From NCBI GenBank assembly GCA_030950835.1, contig JAUZQU010000009.1:1-14659 (forward strand): a stretch of DNA of 14,659 nt, in the 5' to 3' direction. This DNA comes from Mariprofundaceae bacterium (GTDB taxonomy: Bacteria > Pseudomonadota > Zetaproteobacteria > Mariprofundales > Mariprofundaceae). The notes beneath the pieces are model-generated. The model saw only the letters and a list, made by a program, of their open reading frames with translations, had not been told where the DNA came from and did no database searches. The position numbers were made by a program, and so were the translations under genes. Below, piece after piece: positions 1-7,732 of the stretch (its first letter is position 1; each line of letters begins with the position of its first letter).

Positions 1-1118
1 GTGGTGTGGCGGCGGTATGTATTGCAGTGTCGGCTTGGCTAAACCCAGAGGCCTATGGGATTGCAGCCACAGATGGTGGTTTGAAAGTAGCGAGTCGTAT
101 TGAGCTGTTTTTAGGTACATTTATTGGCGCGATTACGTTCACTGCCTCTTTGGTTGCTTTTGGTAAACTCAAAGGTTTGTTATCGGGTTCACCCGTAACA
201 TTTAAAGGGCAACACTTACTTAACCTCACTTTGGGCGTGGTCATGCTTGGTGCTGGCATTGTATTCTGCATAAGCCAGTCACCAGAAGCATTTATGTTGA
301 TGTTGGTCATTGCTTTGGTTTTGGGTGTGTTGTTGATTATTCCTATCGGCGGCGCAGATATGCCCGTGATTGTATCGATGCTCAATTCGTATTCAGGTTG
401 GGCAGCAGCAGGTATTGGTTTCACCTTGGGCAACAATATGTTGATTATTGCTGGTGCTTTGGTGGGTTCATCGGGCGCGATTCTTTCTTACATCATGTGC
501 AAGGCGATGAACCGCTCCTTGTTTAATGTTTTGTTGGGTGGCTTTGGCTCTGATGTGAGCTCAACTGCTGGAAAAGTGGAAGTGGGGCAGCGCCCTGTTA
601 AATCTGGAGCAGCAGAAGATGCTGCATTTTTGCTGACCAATGCGCGCAGTGTGGTGATTATTCCAGGTTATGGTTTGGCGGTTGCTAGAGCGCAACATGT
701 GTTAAAAGAGTTGGTGGAAGTGTTGCAGGCGAAAGGTGTGAAAGTGCGTTTTGCGATTCACCCTGTCGCAGGGCGTATGCCAGGTCATATGAATGTATTG
801 TTGGCAGAAGCCGATGTCCCTTACGATATTGTTGAAGAAATGGATGCGATTAACCCTGAATTTTCCGATACGGATGTGGCGCTGGTGATTGGAGCGAATG
901 ATGTGGTTAACCCTGCTGCAAAAACAGATAGTAGCAGCCCTATTTATGGTATGCCTATCTTAGAGGTGACCAAAGCAGCACATGTATTGGTCATTAAACG
1001 TTCACTATCAGTAGGTTATGCAGGTTTGGATAATGATTTGTTCTACATGGACAAAACAATGATGATTTTTGATGATGCAAAAAAAGCATGTGAAGCTATG
1101 CTGCACGCCATTGATTAA
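1..1118 (+). CDS. pntB: NAD(P) transhydrogenase subunit beta, 3' part (5' end outside window)
   Basis: Membrane and NADP(H)-binding subunit of the proton-translocating transhydrogenase, which uses the proton gradient to drive hydride transfer from NADH to NADP+. The visible 370 or so residues align by eye with E. coli PntB from about residue 90 to the end (family length about 460), so roughly the first 90 residues lie off the left edge. The GTG at 6 is an internal valine, not a start, because the frame stays open to base 3. The membrane part carries a GGADMPVIVSMLNSYSGWAA block (about residues 115-134) and a GALVGSSGAILSYIMCKAMN block (150-169). The soluble domain III has the GYGLAVARAQ nucleotide-binding loop (221-230), HPVAGRMPGHMNVLLAEA (252-269) and GAND (296-299). 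The subunit alpha gene would be expected to the left. Assignment is very secure; start is not visible. Confidence 0.97.
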   Translation, partial: GVAAVCIAVSAWLNPEAYGIAATDGGLKVASRIELFLGTFIGAITFTASLVAFGKLKGLLSGSPVTFKGQHLLNLTLGVVMLGAGIVFCISQSPEAFMLMLVIALVLGVLLIIPIGGADMPVIVSMLNSYSGWAAAGIGFTLGNNMLIIAGALVGSSGAILSYIMCKAMNRSLFNVLLGGFGSDVSSTAGKVEVGQRPVKSGAAEDAAFLLTNARSVVIIPGYGLAVARAQHVLKELVEVLQAKGVKVRFAIHPVAGRMPGHMNVLLAEADVPYDIVEEMDAINPEFSDTDVALVIGANDVVNPAAKTDSSSPIYGMPILEVTKAAHVLVIKRSLSVGYAGLDNDLFYMDKTMMIFDDAKKACEAMLHAID

Positions 1119-1138
1119 CTTTTGAAAGTAAAAAGAAC

Positions 1139-1142
1139 GGAG
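1139..1142 (+). promoter_or_regulatory. Shine-Dalgarno deciding the start at 1149
   Basis: GGAG followed by a 6-base spacer before the ATG at 1149. It supports that ATG over the in-frame TTG at 1122, which has no such signal and would put nine charged residues in front of the signal peptide. Confidence 0.6.
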
Positions 1143-1148
1143 AAAGAG

Positions 1149-1526
1149 ATGAAAAAGACTTTAAAAATGATGGCTGTAGCGGCGATGTTGGCTTTTACGC
1201 CTGCACAAGCAAGCGCTGGTGATTATGAAGTGCAAAATGTATTGGATGATGCCATGTATGGTGCGGGCATTGGCTTTATGGTGGGTGCAGGTTTGATGTT
1301 GATTTCTGATGTGCCTACAGATAACTGGGACTTTCTCACTAAAGGGCTTGGTTACGGCATGATTGGTGGGGCTGCTTATGGCGTGTTCCGTTCTGCACAA
1401 TCATTTGCCCGCGTTGAAGATGGTCAAATTCATTTGGGTGTACCTTCACCTGAATTTGCTTTTCAAGAAACTACGGCTGGTCTTGATTTGGTGATGAAAA
1501 CCAACTTGATTAGTGGTACCTTTTAA
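1149..1526 (+). CDS. small exported glycine-rich protein, unknown function
   Basis: A 125-residue protein that I do not recognise. The N-terminus is a classical Sec signal peptide: KK at 2-3, hydrophobic stretch about 7-17, and a likely signal peptidase I site after ASA at 21-23. The mature part has two short glycine/alanine-rich hydrophobic stretches (about 36-52, with GAGIGFMVGAG; and 66-80, with GLGYGMIGGAAYG) separated by a polar loop. This spacing resembles a glycine-zipper hairpin that could sit in or on a membrane. The C-terminal 40 residues are polar and beta-like. It starts 30 bp after the pntB stop, so it is probably co-transcribed with the transhydrogenase, and a terminator follows. 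Being exported makes a direct role in the transhydrogenase doubtful. A periplasmic or outer-membrane-associated small protein is the most that can be said. Confidence 0.7.
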   Translation: MKKTLKMMAVAAMLAFTPAQASAGDYEVQNVLDDAMYGAGIGFMVGAGLMLISDVPTDNWDFLTKGLGYGMIGGAAYGVFRSAQSFARVEDGQIHLGVPSPEFAFQETTAGLDLVMKTNLISGTF

Positions 1527-1562
1527 GCATACGAGCAACAACACAAAGTCATCACTGATGTT

Positions 1563-1598
1563 AAGCAGAATTCAGGCAACCCTGAGTTCTGCTTTTTT
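1563..1598 (+). terminator. rho-independent terminator after the pntB operon
   Basis: A 14-base stem (AAGCAGAATTCAGG paired with CCTGAGTTCTGCTT, one G-T wobble), a CAAC loop, and a run of six T. It ends + strand transcription and lies in the convergent gap before the ubiA 3' end. In the reverse direction the stem is not followed by a T-run, so it does not obviously terminate the - strand operon. Confidence 0.9.
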
Positions 1599-1629
1599 AT
1601 GCATATTGCCACACTTGATCGTATGTCTG

Positions 1630-2496
1630 TTAGGCAAGCATATAATCAAACCAAAGACCCAAGAAAATAACAGCCCCAAGCAGGTTATTGTTCAGAAAAG
1701 CTTTAAAACACAAATCACCTTGTCGGTGGTATATTAAATATTGTTGATAAACACTCAAACAGGCAGCTATAAGCAATCCGCTTTGATAAAAAATGCCTAA
1801 ACCATAGAGCACACCCAGCCCATACATGATGCTTAAAAAAGAACACTGAAATACAGCAATCCAAAACCTATCCCAACCAGCAAAAAGAATGGCAGTTGAC
1901 TTAATACCTACCTGCACATCATCATCCCTATCCACCATAGCATACATGGTATCATACGCCATGACCCAGCAAAGGTTGGCGCAAAACAATAACCATGCAG
2001 CCAAAGGAATTGTATGGGTGCTTGCCATATAAACCATAGGAATTGCCCAGCCAAAGGCTGCACCAAGAAATACTTGGGGTAAGTGGGTGTAGCGTTTCAT
2101 AAAGGGATAAAGTGCGGCTAGAAACAGGGCAACTACGGATAAAACAACCGTATTCCAGTCCAGCAACAATACCAAAGCAAAAGCAGCCAATACCAGTGCG
2201 AAAAAGAGGTTTAAAGCTTGTCTGGGGCTGATTTCAGCTGTGGCAAGCGGGCGTTGGGCAGTGCGTTTCACTTTAGCATCAACTTTACGATCCGCAAAAT
2301 CATTGATCACACAACCTGCAGCGCGCATAAGAAAAACACCAGCAACAAAGATGCATAATATAAAGGGGTTGGGATTGCCTTGGTTGGCAAACCATAATGC
2401 CCAAAGCGTGGGGTACAGCAGTAAAAAAGTGCCTATAGGTTTATCTAGGCGCATCAAGCGTATATAGGGGTTTTGCAACCCACTTTGCCTGCTCAT
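1630..2496 (-). CDS. ubiA: 4-hydroxybenzoate polyprenyltransferase
   Basis: Integral membrane prenyltransferase that attaches the polyprenyl tail to 4-hydroxybenzoate in ubiquinone synthesis. With the start at 2496 it is 288 residues, matching the usual length near 290. Both Mg-diphosphate motifs are present: NDFADRKVD (about 65-73) and DTMYAMVDRDDD (about 182-193). The N-terminal RLMRLDKPIGTFLLLYPTLWAL block is typical of UbiA, and the rest is hydrophobic helices. The frame is open upstream to an ATG at 2541, but the ATG at 2496 is preferred: it fits the family N-terminus and overlaps the dgkA stop in an ATGA, a common translational-coupling arrangement. No strong Shine-Dalgarno is seen, consistent with coupling. 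It is the last gene of the long - strand run. Confidence 0.95.
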   Translation of the reverse strand: MSRQSGLQNPYIRLMRLDKPIGTFLLLYPTLWALWFANQGNPNPFILCIFVAGVFLMRAAGCVINDFADRKVDAKVKRTAQRPLATAEISPRQALNLFFALVLAAFALVLLLDWNTVVLSVVALFLAALYPFMKRYTHLPQVFLGAAFGWAIPMVYMASTHTIPLAAWLLFCANLCWVMAYDTMYAMVDRDDDVQVGIKSTAILFAGWDRFWIAVFQCSFLSIMYGLGVLYGLGIFYQSGLLIAACLSVYQQYLIYHRQGDLCFKAFLNNNLLGAVIFLGLWFDYMLA

Positions 2497-2852
2497 GTGA
2501 GTAAAAGCAGTGACCATGTCCCCACAAACATCATATTGCATAACAGCACTGCAGCAGAACCCAAATCTTTGGCTCTGCCTGACAATTCATGCTGCTCAAG
2601 ACCTACTCTATCTACCACCGCTTCGACGGCAGAGTTAAGCAGCTCAACCACCAATACCAACAGCCAAACGCCGCATAACAACACCTTCTCAACATTGTTC
2701 TCACCCCAATACAGTGCCAAAGGAATGATGAATAATGAAGCTATCACTTCCATACGAAAGGAAACTTCATATGTCCATGCCGCTTTAAATCCCTGCATCG
2801 ACCACTTGGTCGCATGAAGCAGGTGTTCTAACGGTTGATGTTCGGGTTTCAT
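2493..2852 (-). CDS. dgkA: diacylglycerol kinase, small integral membrane type
   Basis: Phosphorylates diacylglycerol to phosphatidic acid at the inner membrane, recycling the diacylglycerol left by membrane-derived oligosaccharide or lipid A modification. The 119 residues compare with 121-122 in E. coli. The signature ELLNSAVEAVVDRVG then HELSGRAKDLGSAA (about 70-101) includes the residues known as catalytic or metal-binding in the family: Glu29, Glu70, Asn73, Glu77, Asp81 and Lys95 in this numbering. Three hydrophobic helices follow an amphipathic N-terminal part. The start ATG overlaps the purF stop by four bases (ATGA), and its own stop overlaps the ubiA start the same way. There is no clear Shine-Dalgarno, so translation probably depends on the upstream gene. 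Confidence 0.96.
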   Translation of the reverse strand: MKPEHQPLEHLLHATKWSMQGFKAAWTYEVSFRMEVIASLFIIPLALYWGENNVEKVLLCGVWLLVLVVELLNSAVEAVVDRVGLEQHELSGRAKDLGSAAVLLCNMMFVGTWSLLLLT

Positions 2853-4300
2853 GATGGGCGTTTGTCGAAGAAGCGGAGCAGGGAAAGTTGTGGCGAACGT
2901 TTACGTTCAATTGGCACAGGATAATCACCTGAAAAACAAGCATCACAATGGCTTTCGCGCGGTTTACCCACGGCGCGAAATAAACCATCGTTGGAGACAA
3001 ATGCCAACGAGTCTGCACCAATGGCTTTGCACATTTCAGCCAAATCCATGCGGTTTGCCATCAATTCTTCTGAATCAGGGGTGTTGATGCCATAAAAACA
3101 TGAGTTTTTGGTTGGAGGGCTGGAAATACGCATGTGAATTTCCGCTGCACCTGCCGCCCTCACCATTTCGACAATTTTGCGGCTGGTCGTACCACGAACA
3201 ATAGAGTCATCCACCAAAACCACGCGTTTGCCTTTAATCATTTTACGGTTGGGATTCAGTTTTAATTTAACACCGAAATTACGAATACTCTGTTTGGGCT
3301 CAATGAAAGTACGCCCGACATAATGGTTACGAATCAAGCCCATTTGAAACGGAATACCTGTTTCTAAAGCGTAACCCATGGCTGGTGGTACGCCAGAGTC
3401 GGGTACAGGAATCACCAAATCAGCATCCACAGGCGACTCTTTGGCAAGCTCTACCCCAATATTATAACGCGCCTGATAGAAATTCACGCCTTCAAGATTG
3501 GAGTCAGGGCGAGCGAAATAAACATATTCAAATACACAAAAACGCGGTGAAGGGTTAGTAAACGGGGAGAAAGTACGCAAACTGCCATCATCATCAATGA
3601 CCACCAGTTCACCAGGTTTCACATCACGCACAAAATCAGCACCCACCAAATCAAAGGCACATGTTTCACTCGCCAAGACCCATGAACCATCCAGTTTACC
3701 CAATACCAAAGGACGAATACCATTGGGATCGCGTACGCCAAACATACGATTCTCCGTCATCAACAAAACCGAAAAACCACCTTTAAGGCGTTGCACCGCT
3801 TCTGCCAAACGCTCTCTGGTGCTATCACCTTTGCTTTTGGCTAACAAATGGATGATGACTTCTGTATCGGAAGTCGATTGAAAGATAGAGCCATCTTGCT
3901 CCAGCTCAGTGCGCAAATCATCCGCGTTGATAATATTGCCATTATGACACATGGCAATGCCACCATGTGCATATTGATACATAAATGGTTGGCAATTACG
4001 CAAACCCAAATCACCCGCAGTAGAATAACGCACATGCCCAATCGCGCTACGCCCTTCCAGCTTCACAATATCTTCTTTTTGATAGACATCCGAGACTAAA
4101 CCCATGCCTCTATGGTTGTTGAAATTTTTACCATCCGTAGAAACAATACCTGTGGACTCTTGTCCCCTATGTTGCAGGGCATAAAGCCCCAAATACGTTA
4201 AATTAGCGGCTTCTTCATGGTCTAAAACACCAAAAACACCACATTCATCACGGAAATGGTCGTCATCACAAGATATGTCATCTGTCGTCAATACATTCAT
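2849..4300 (-). CDS. purF: amidophosphoribosyltransferase, propeptide and Fe-S type
   Basis: First committed enzyme of purine synthesis: PRPP plus glutamine to 5-phosphoribosylamine. It has 483 residues. The N-terminal nucleophile glutaminase begins at Cys20 (CGVFGV), so a propeptide of about 19 residues must be removed, as in the Bacillus enzyme. Glutaminase motifs ALQHRGQESTG (41-51) and CHNGNI (118-123) are present. The PRPP loop VLVDDSIVRGTTS is at 361-373. Four cysteines at 255 (CVFEY), 401 (CFYGI), 452 and 455 (CDAC) lie where the [4Fe-4S] ligands are in B. subtilis PurF, unlike the cluster-free E. coli enzyme. The cluster is known in that family to mark oxygen-labile protein. A GAGG Shine-Dalgarno lies within the 3' end of cvpA, and the ATG overlaps the cvpA stop (ATGA). 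Confidence 0.97.
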   Translation of the reverse strand: MNVLTTDDISCDDDHFRDECGVFGVLDHEEAANLTYLGLYALQHRGQESTGIVSTDGKNFNNHRGMGLVSDVYQKEDIVKLEGRSAIGHVRYSTAGDLGLRNCQPFMYQYAHGGIAMCHNGNIINADDLRTELEQDGSIFQSTSDTEVIIHLLAKSKGDSTRERLAEAVQRLKGGFSVLLMTENRMFGVRDPNGIRPLVLGKLDGSWVLASETCAFDLVGADFVRDVKPGELVVIDDDGSLRTFSPFTNPSPRFCVFEYVYFARPDSNLEGVNFYQARYNIGVELAKESPVDADLVIPVPDSGVPPAMGYALETGIPFQMGLIRNHYVGRTFIEPKQSIRNFGVKLKLNPNRKMIKGKRVVLVDDSIVRGTTSRKIVEMVRAAGAAEIHMRISSPPTKNSCFYGINTPDSEELMANRMDLAEMCKAIGADSLAFVSNDGLFRAVGKPRESHCDACFSGDYPVPIERKRSPQLSLLRFFDKRPS

Positions 4301-4911
4301 GGTTTAGCTGCCTCAAGGGTGTCCAACAAGAGGCTTTTCATAGCTTCCTTGTCTTCAATAGGGATATGGTTACTTATAGTTTCTAAAGCTTTTTGTGAAA
4401 TTTGCGGCGAAGGAAGTGTATCATCTTTACGCGTAGAAAAAGGGTAGTCTTCGGGTATCGTTTTGCCAATCAAATCACTTAACTGTATCACATAAGGGGT
4501 TAATAAACTCTTGTTCATCCAAGGGTGGTCGGGTTTGGCATATGAAGTGTAAATCAAAAAAGATAGTCCAATCAACAACATACCCCGTGCTGCACCAAAA
4601 AATATGCCTAATGTACGATCCGTGGCAGTTAAGTCCGCCATATCCACCAGTTTACGCACCATCATACCTATAATGCCGACAAGCATCATCACCAAGACAA
4701 ATACCAAGATAAAACCTGCCACATCAGACACAGTTTGATTGCTAATATAACCGTCTAAAATATCGCTGGTATCTCCAGCTACGCGGCTGGCCGCAAAAAA
4801 GGCAAGCACCAAACCAATCAAAGAAATGATTTCGCGCACAAAACCACGCCACAGTGATAATACCATGGACAAACCCACCAAACCAATCATCAAGTAATCA
4901 AAGAAATTCAT
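4297..4911 (-). CDS. cvpA: CvpA family membrane protein
   Basis: Inner membrane protein of the CvpA (colicin V production) family, commonly placed directly before purF, as here. Its molecular role is not settled; in enterobacteria it has been linked to envelope and bile-salt tolerance. The 204 residues contain four hydrophobic segments (about 5-21, 25-45, 65-86 and 103-123). The family-typical features are the N-terminal FDYLMIGLVGLSMVLSLWRGFVREI, with a short arginine loop after the first helix, and GAARGMLL in the fourth segment. The C-terminal 75 residues are a soluble tail, longer than in the 162-residue E. coli protein. GGGAG five bases before the ATG region is a good Shine-Dalgarno. A gap of 54 bp separates it from radA, with no terminator seen. 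Confidence 0.9.
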   Translation of the reverse strand: MNFFDYLMIGLVGLSMVLSLWRGFVREIISLIGLVLAFFAASRVAGDTSDILDGYISNQTVSDVAGFILVFVLVMMLVGIIGMMVRKLVDMADLTATDRTLGIFFGAARGMLLIGLSFLIYTSYAKPDHPWMNKSLLTPYVIQLSDLIGKTIPEDYPFSTRKDDTLPSPQISQKALETISNHIPIEDKEAMKSLLLDTLEAAKP

Positions 4912-4965
4912 CGTTCTCCCATACTATCATCCACCATCATACCCAAGCCGCCATGTGATAAAACA

Positions 4966-6363
4966 TCATCTATAAATCATCTGCACAGCATCACTTAAAT
5001 GTTTCGCTGCCAGCGTTGACCATGCGACATCTTGTGTTGTGGTGCGTAGCGTAGCAGTGATATTGGCTTCCTGCACCCTTGTAAAATTACCTTGCGGTAA
5101 AAGCAGCTGTTCAAAACCTAAATTTAAGGCTTCTTTGGCGCGTGCTTCGGGCAAACTCACAGGTCGCAACTCGCCAGTTAAACCAATTTCGCCAAAAACT
5201 ACCAAGTTTGCAGGCAAAGCTTTCTCCTGAAATGCCGATAAAATCGCCAGCACTACTCCCAAGTCAGAAGCAGGCTCACGCAGCTTTACCCCCCCCACTA
5301 CATTGACATAAATATCCTGTGTGCCCAGCGGAATACCAACACGTCGCTCCAATACCGCCGTCAACATGCCCACACGATTCGCATCCACCCCCACCGTAGA
5401 ACGTTTGGGCGTAGCATAAACCGTAGGCGCAACCAAGGCCTGAATTTCCACCAAAATGGGTCGTGTCCCCTCCATGCAAGCGACCACCACAGAGCCTGGA
5501 ACATCCACTGCACGCTCAGCTAAAAACATGCGTGAAGCATCACGAATGCCCGTCAAACCTTTATCGCTCATTTCAAACACACCAATCTCACCAGCAGGTC
5601 CAAAACGATTTTTTACCGCCCGCAACACCCTATGATTATGCCCTCTATCCCCTTCAAAATACAATACCGCATCCACCATGTGTTCCAACACCCTAGGCCC
5701 AGCAATGCTGCCATCTTTGGTGACATGTCCGACCAAAATCACGGCATGACCAAACTCTTTGGCACTTTTAATCAATGCCGCAGCACAATCACGCACCTGA
5801 GCAACCGTTCCCGGTGCAGAAGAAAGCTGGCTAGTGACTGTAGTTTGAATCGAATCAATGATAACGGTATGGGGTTTACACTTGGCAATCGTGGACAACA
5901 TCGCTTCAAGATCACAAGAGGTAACCAGCTGCAAATTTTCATGCAAGGCATCAATGCGCTCACCGCGTAAATGCACTTGTCGCGCTGATTCTTCGCCCGT
6001 GATATACAAAACCATGCCATGATGTTGGGCTAACAAGGCGCTTGCTTGTAAGAGTAAGGTAGACTTGCCAATACCCGGGTCACCACCAATCAAAATCGCC
6101 GAACCTTGCACCAAACCACCACCCAATACCCTGTCAAACTCATCAATATGGGTTTGCCTACGCGGCGCATCTTGGCTGCTGATGGCGGTAATCGGTTGTG
6201 GTGTTAAAGCTTGTCCTAAGCTTATGGTTTGATTGCGAAAACCCTTCACTTCAATGGCTTGTTCAGAAATACAATTCCACTCGTGACAATCAGGACATTG
6301 CCCTTGCCATTTGCGTTGTTCAGAGCCACATGCTTGGCATACAAAGGTCGCTTTAGCCGCCAT
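4966..6363 (-). CDS. radA: DNA repair protein RadA
   Basis: RecA-like ATPase with DnaB-type helicase action at recombination intermediates; it drives branch migration and helps RecA-mediated repair. The 465 residues are full length (E. coli about 460). In order: an N-terminal C4 zinc finger with Cys9, 12, 23 and 26; Walker A GGDPGIGKST at 93-102; a Walker B-like VIIDS at 167-171; the RadA-specific KNRFG motif at 251-255; and a C-terminal Lon-protease-like domain (about 290-465, with VNVVGGVKLREPASDLG). All diagnostic motifs are intact. The start codon directly follows the nagZ stop, and the ribosome site lies inside nagZ, so the two are probably translated in a linked manner. Confidence 0.98.
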   Translation of the reverse strand: MAAKATFVCQACGSEQRKWQGQCPDCHEWNCISEQAIEVKGFRNQTISLGQALTPQPITAISSQDAPRRQTHIDEFDRVLGGGLVQGSAILIGGDPGIGKSTLLLQASALLAQHHGMVLYITGEESARQVHLRGERIDALHENLQLVTSCDLEAMLSTIAKCKPHTVIIDSIQTTVTSQLSSAPGTVAQVRDCAAALIKSAKEFGHAVILVGHVTKDGSIAGPRVLEHMVDAVLYFEGDRGHNHRVLRAVKNRFGPAGEIGVFEMSDKGLTGIRDASRMFLAERAVDVPGSVVVACMEGTRPILVEIQALVAPTVYATPKRSTVGVDANRVGMLTAVLERRVGIPLGTQDIYVNVVGGVKLREPASDLGVVLAILSAFQEKALPANLVVFGEIGLTGELRPVSLPEARAKEALNLGFEQLLLPQGNFTRVQEANITATLRTTTQDVAWSTLAAKHLSDAVQMIYR

Positions 6364-7248
6364 TTAAGTGCCTCCTGCCATCAGTGCTGCAACACCCTCA
6401 GGCTCACACACCAACAACACATCACAACCCGCATCTTTTGCCGCCAAAGCAGCCGTAGGCACATCCATACCACAGCCTTTCATGCACAAATCATCGCTCC
6501 ACACCTGCCCTTGAAAACCAAGTTTATCTTTGAGTATGTCTTGCAGCCAAAAAGGGGAAAATGTTGCCACTTCTGCATCGGCTTTTGGGTAGCGCACATG
6601 CGCTGTCATCACATGTTTTAAACCTGCTTGAAACAACTCGGCAAAGCTTGCGGCCTCGTCTAAAATCGTAGCCAAATCGGCATCCACCACAGGCATAGCC
6701 ACATGCGAATCGGCATCTGCTCTGCCATGACCAGGGAAATGTTTACCAATGGCTTCAATGCCCGCTTGTTGCAAGCCCAACATGCAAGCTTTGCCCAGCG
6801 CAGCAATGCTTGCCGTGTCGCTGGCATAAGCACGATTACCAATGATAGGGTGAGCTTGCGGGTAAAAAATATCCAACACTGGAGCGCAATTATGCGTAAA
6901 ACCAAGCGCTTTTAAGGCATTCCCCGCCCTTAAAGCATCTTCAAAGACCATTTTAAGCGCTTTTTCAGGTGTTTTGTTATACAACATGCCAAAATCGTCC
7001 GCTTGCATGCGTTGATGAAATGGCGACCAAGGCATACGATGTACACGCCCACCTTCCTCATCAATTGCCGCCCAAATGTGTTGCCCTGCAATATGCCGCA
7101 CTTCTGCCAACAAAGCTTGAACCTGCTCAGCTGAAGCCACATTACGCGCAAATAGAATCACCCCTTGAGGCGTTTTTTCTTTGAGCCAAATGCTTTCTTG
7201 CGCTGTCAGTGAAGTGCCCGCCAAACCAATGACGCAATGTTTAAACAT
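6364..7248 (-). CDS. nagZ: beta-N-acetylhexosaminidase, GH3, short form
   Basis: Cytoplasmic glycosidase of peptidoglycan recycling that removes N-acetylglucosamine from anhydromuropeptides. The N-terminal two thirds follow NagZ closely: GVILFARN (29-36), IDEEGGRV (62-69), CAPVLDI (121-127), KHFPGHG with DSH (169-175 and 180-182, the loop holding the general acid/base His), and SDDL (251-254, holding the nucleophile Asp). The protein ends at residue 294 in the context DVLLVCEPEGVAALMAGGT, whereas E. coli NagZ has about 341, so some 45-50 C-terminal residues are absent. Because radA starts immediately after the TAA, there is no leftover coding sequence downstream and this is not a visible frameshift. 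Only a weak Shine-Dalgarno is seen before the ATG at 7248. Function is likely but the short end leaves some doubt. Confidence 0.9.
   Translation of the reverse strand: MFKHCVIGLAGTSLTAQESIWLKEKTPQGVILFARNVASAEQVQALLAEVRHIAGQHIWAAIDEEGGRVHRMPWSPFHQRMQADDFGMLYNKTPEKALKMVFEDALRAGNALKALGFTHNCAPVLDIFYPQAHPIIGNRAYASDTASIAALGKACMLGLQQAGIEAIGKHFPGHGRADADSHVAMPVVDADLATILDEAASFAELFQAGLKHVMTAHVRYPKADAEVATFSPFWLQDILKDKLGFQGQVWSDDLCMKGCGMDVPTAALAAKDAGCDVLLVCEPEGVAALMAGGT
6371..6376 (-). promoter_or_regulatory. radA Shine-Dalgarno inside the nagZ 3' end
   Basis: AGGAGG, a full anti-16S match, with a 7-base spacer to the radA ATG at 6363. It lies within the last codons of nagZ, explaining how radA is translated with no intergenic space. 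Confidence 0.75.
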
Positions 7249-7263
7249 GCGACAAGGCTAACC

Positions 7264-7300
7264 AAAAAAAGACCTCTACACCATGCCTATAAGTGTCAGG
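7264..7300 (-). terminator. weak terminator-like hairpin upstream of nagZ
   Basis: On the - strand, ACAC pairs with GTGT, with CCT/AGG pairing outside an internal loop. The terminal loop is 11 bases and is followed by TC and seven T. The stem is poor, and the T-run ends only 15 bases before the nagZ start, leaving no room for a new promoter. It could be a leaky terminator or attenuator inside the operon, or chance. Confidence 0.25.
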
Positions 7301-7332
7301 CAAAACAGCCCATATAAATCTTCAGACTAAGG

Positions 7333-7662
7333 CTACTTTAACACCTGATAAATCAGAGATTTCGCCCTAAGAATGGCTTGAAGCTGTTCATCTGTAGGTA
7401 ACAAACGTGATAAATTCACCAACGATTGACGTAAAGCGATATTGTCCTCAAATGTGTTCTGGGCAGTCTGTGCCAAAGCGGCTCTGGCCATCTCTGGGGC
7501 ATCGTTTATATCTTTGGTCGTAAGGATAGCATCCAATGTTTCTCGTAACATAGCATGTTCTTCAATCATACGGCGAATCGCGCTGATATATTCCTTGTCT
7601 GCTTCATTATGACTTTGACTTTCCAAAAATAATACGGCTTCGACCAATCGGTTTGCAATCAT
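7333..7662 (-). CDS. small helical protein, unknown function
   Basis: A 109-residue soluble protein that I do not recognise. There is no signal peptide or membrane segment. The sequence is almost entirely helix-forming, rich in Ala, Leu, Glu and Gln, with a short break around residues 49-55 (TKDINDAP), suggesting a two-part helical bundle. The frame is open upstream to 7716, but the ATG at 7662 is chosen because GAGGAG lies six bases before it. It sits in the long - strand run, 70 bp after yaeQ and 84 bp before nagZ, and those are the largest gaps in the run. No cysteines or histidine clusters suggest a metal site. A regulatory or adaptor role is possible but nothing in the sequence shows it. 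Confidence 0.7.
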   Translation of the reverse strand: MIANRLVEAVLFLESQSHNEADKEYISAIRRMIEEHAMLRETLDAILTTKDINDAPEMARAALAQTAQNTFEDNIALRQSLVNLSRLLPTDEQLQAILRAKSLIYQVLK

Positions 7663-7668
7663 AAAACA

Positions 7669-7674
7669 CTCCTC
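7669..7674 (-). promoter_or_regulatory. Shine-Dalgarno fixing the start at 7662
   Basis: GAGGAG with a 6-base spacer to the ATG at 7662, favouring this start over in-frame ATGs at 7689 and 7716. Confidence 0.65.
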
Positions 7675-7732
7675 TGCATGGTTGAACATGCCTAAGTAAA
7701 AGCGACATGACTGCAAGCCAGATCACAATATT

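Noticed and set aside
53..436. 127-codon open frame antisense to pntB
   Set aside because: pntB is unmistakable on the + strand; the antisense frame is a shadow with low-complexity content.
1513..1737. 74-codon + strand frame spanning the terminator and the ubiA 3' end
   Set aside because: It crosses a strong terminator and overlaps ubiA antisense, with no ribosome site.
2497..2541. N-terminal extension of ubiA to ATG 2541
   Set aside because: The added 15 residues do not fit the UbiA N-terminus, and the 2496 start gives the ATGA coupling with dgkA seen elsewhere in the operon.
4912..4965. Promoter or terminator between radA and cvpA
   Set aside because: The 54-bp gap has neither a stable stem with T-run nor a convincing -35/-10 pair; only the cvpA ribosome site is visible.
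5276..5479. Gly/Cys/His-rich open frame on the - strand
   Set aside because: It lies wholly inside radA on the same strand in another frame. The composition is a by-product of radA codons and there is no ribosome site.
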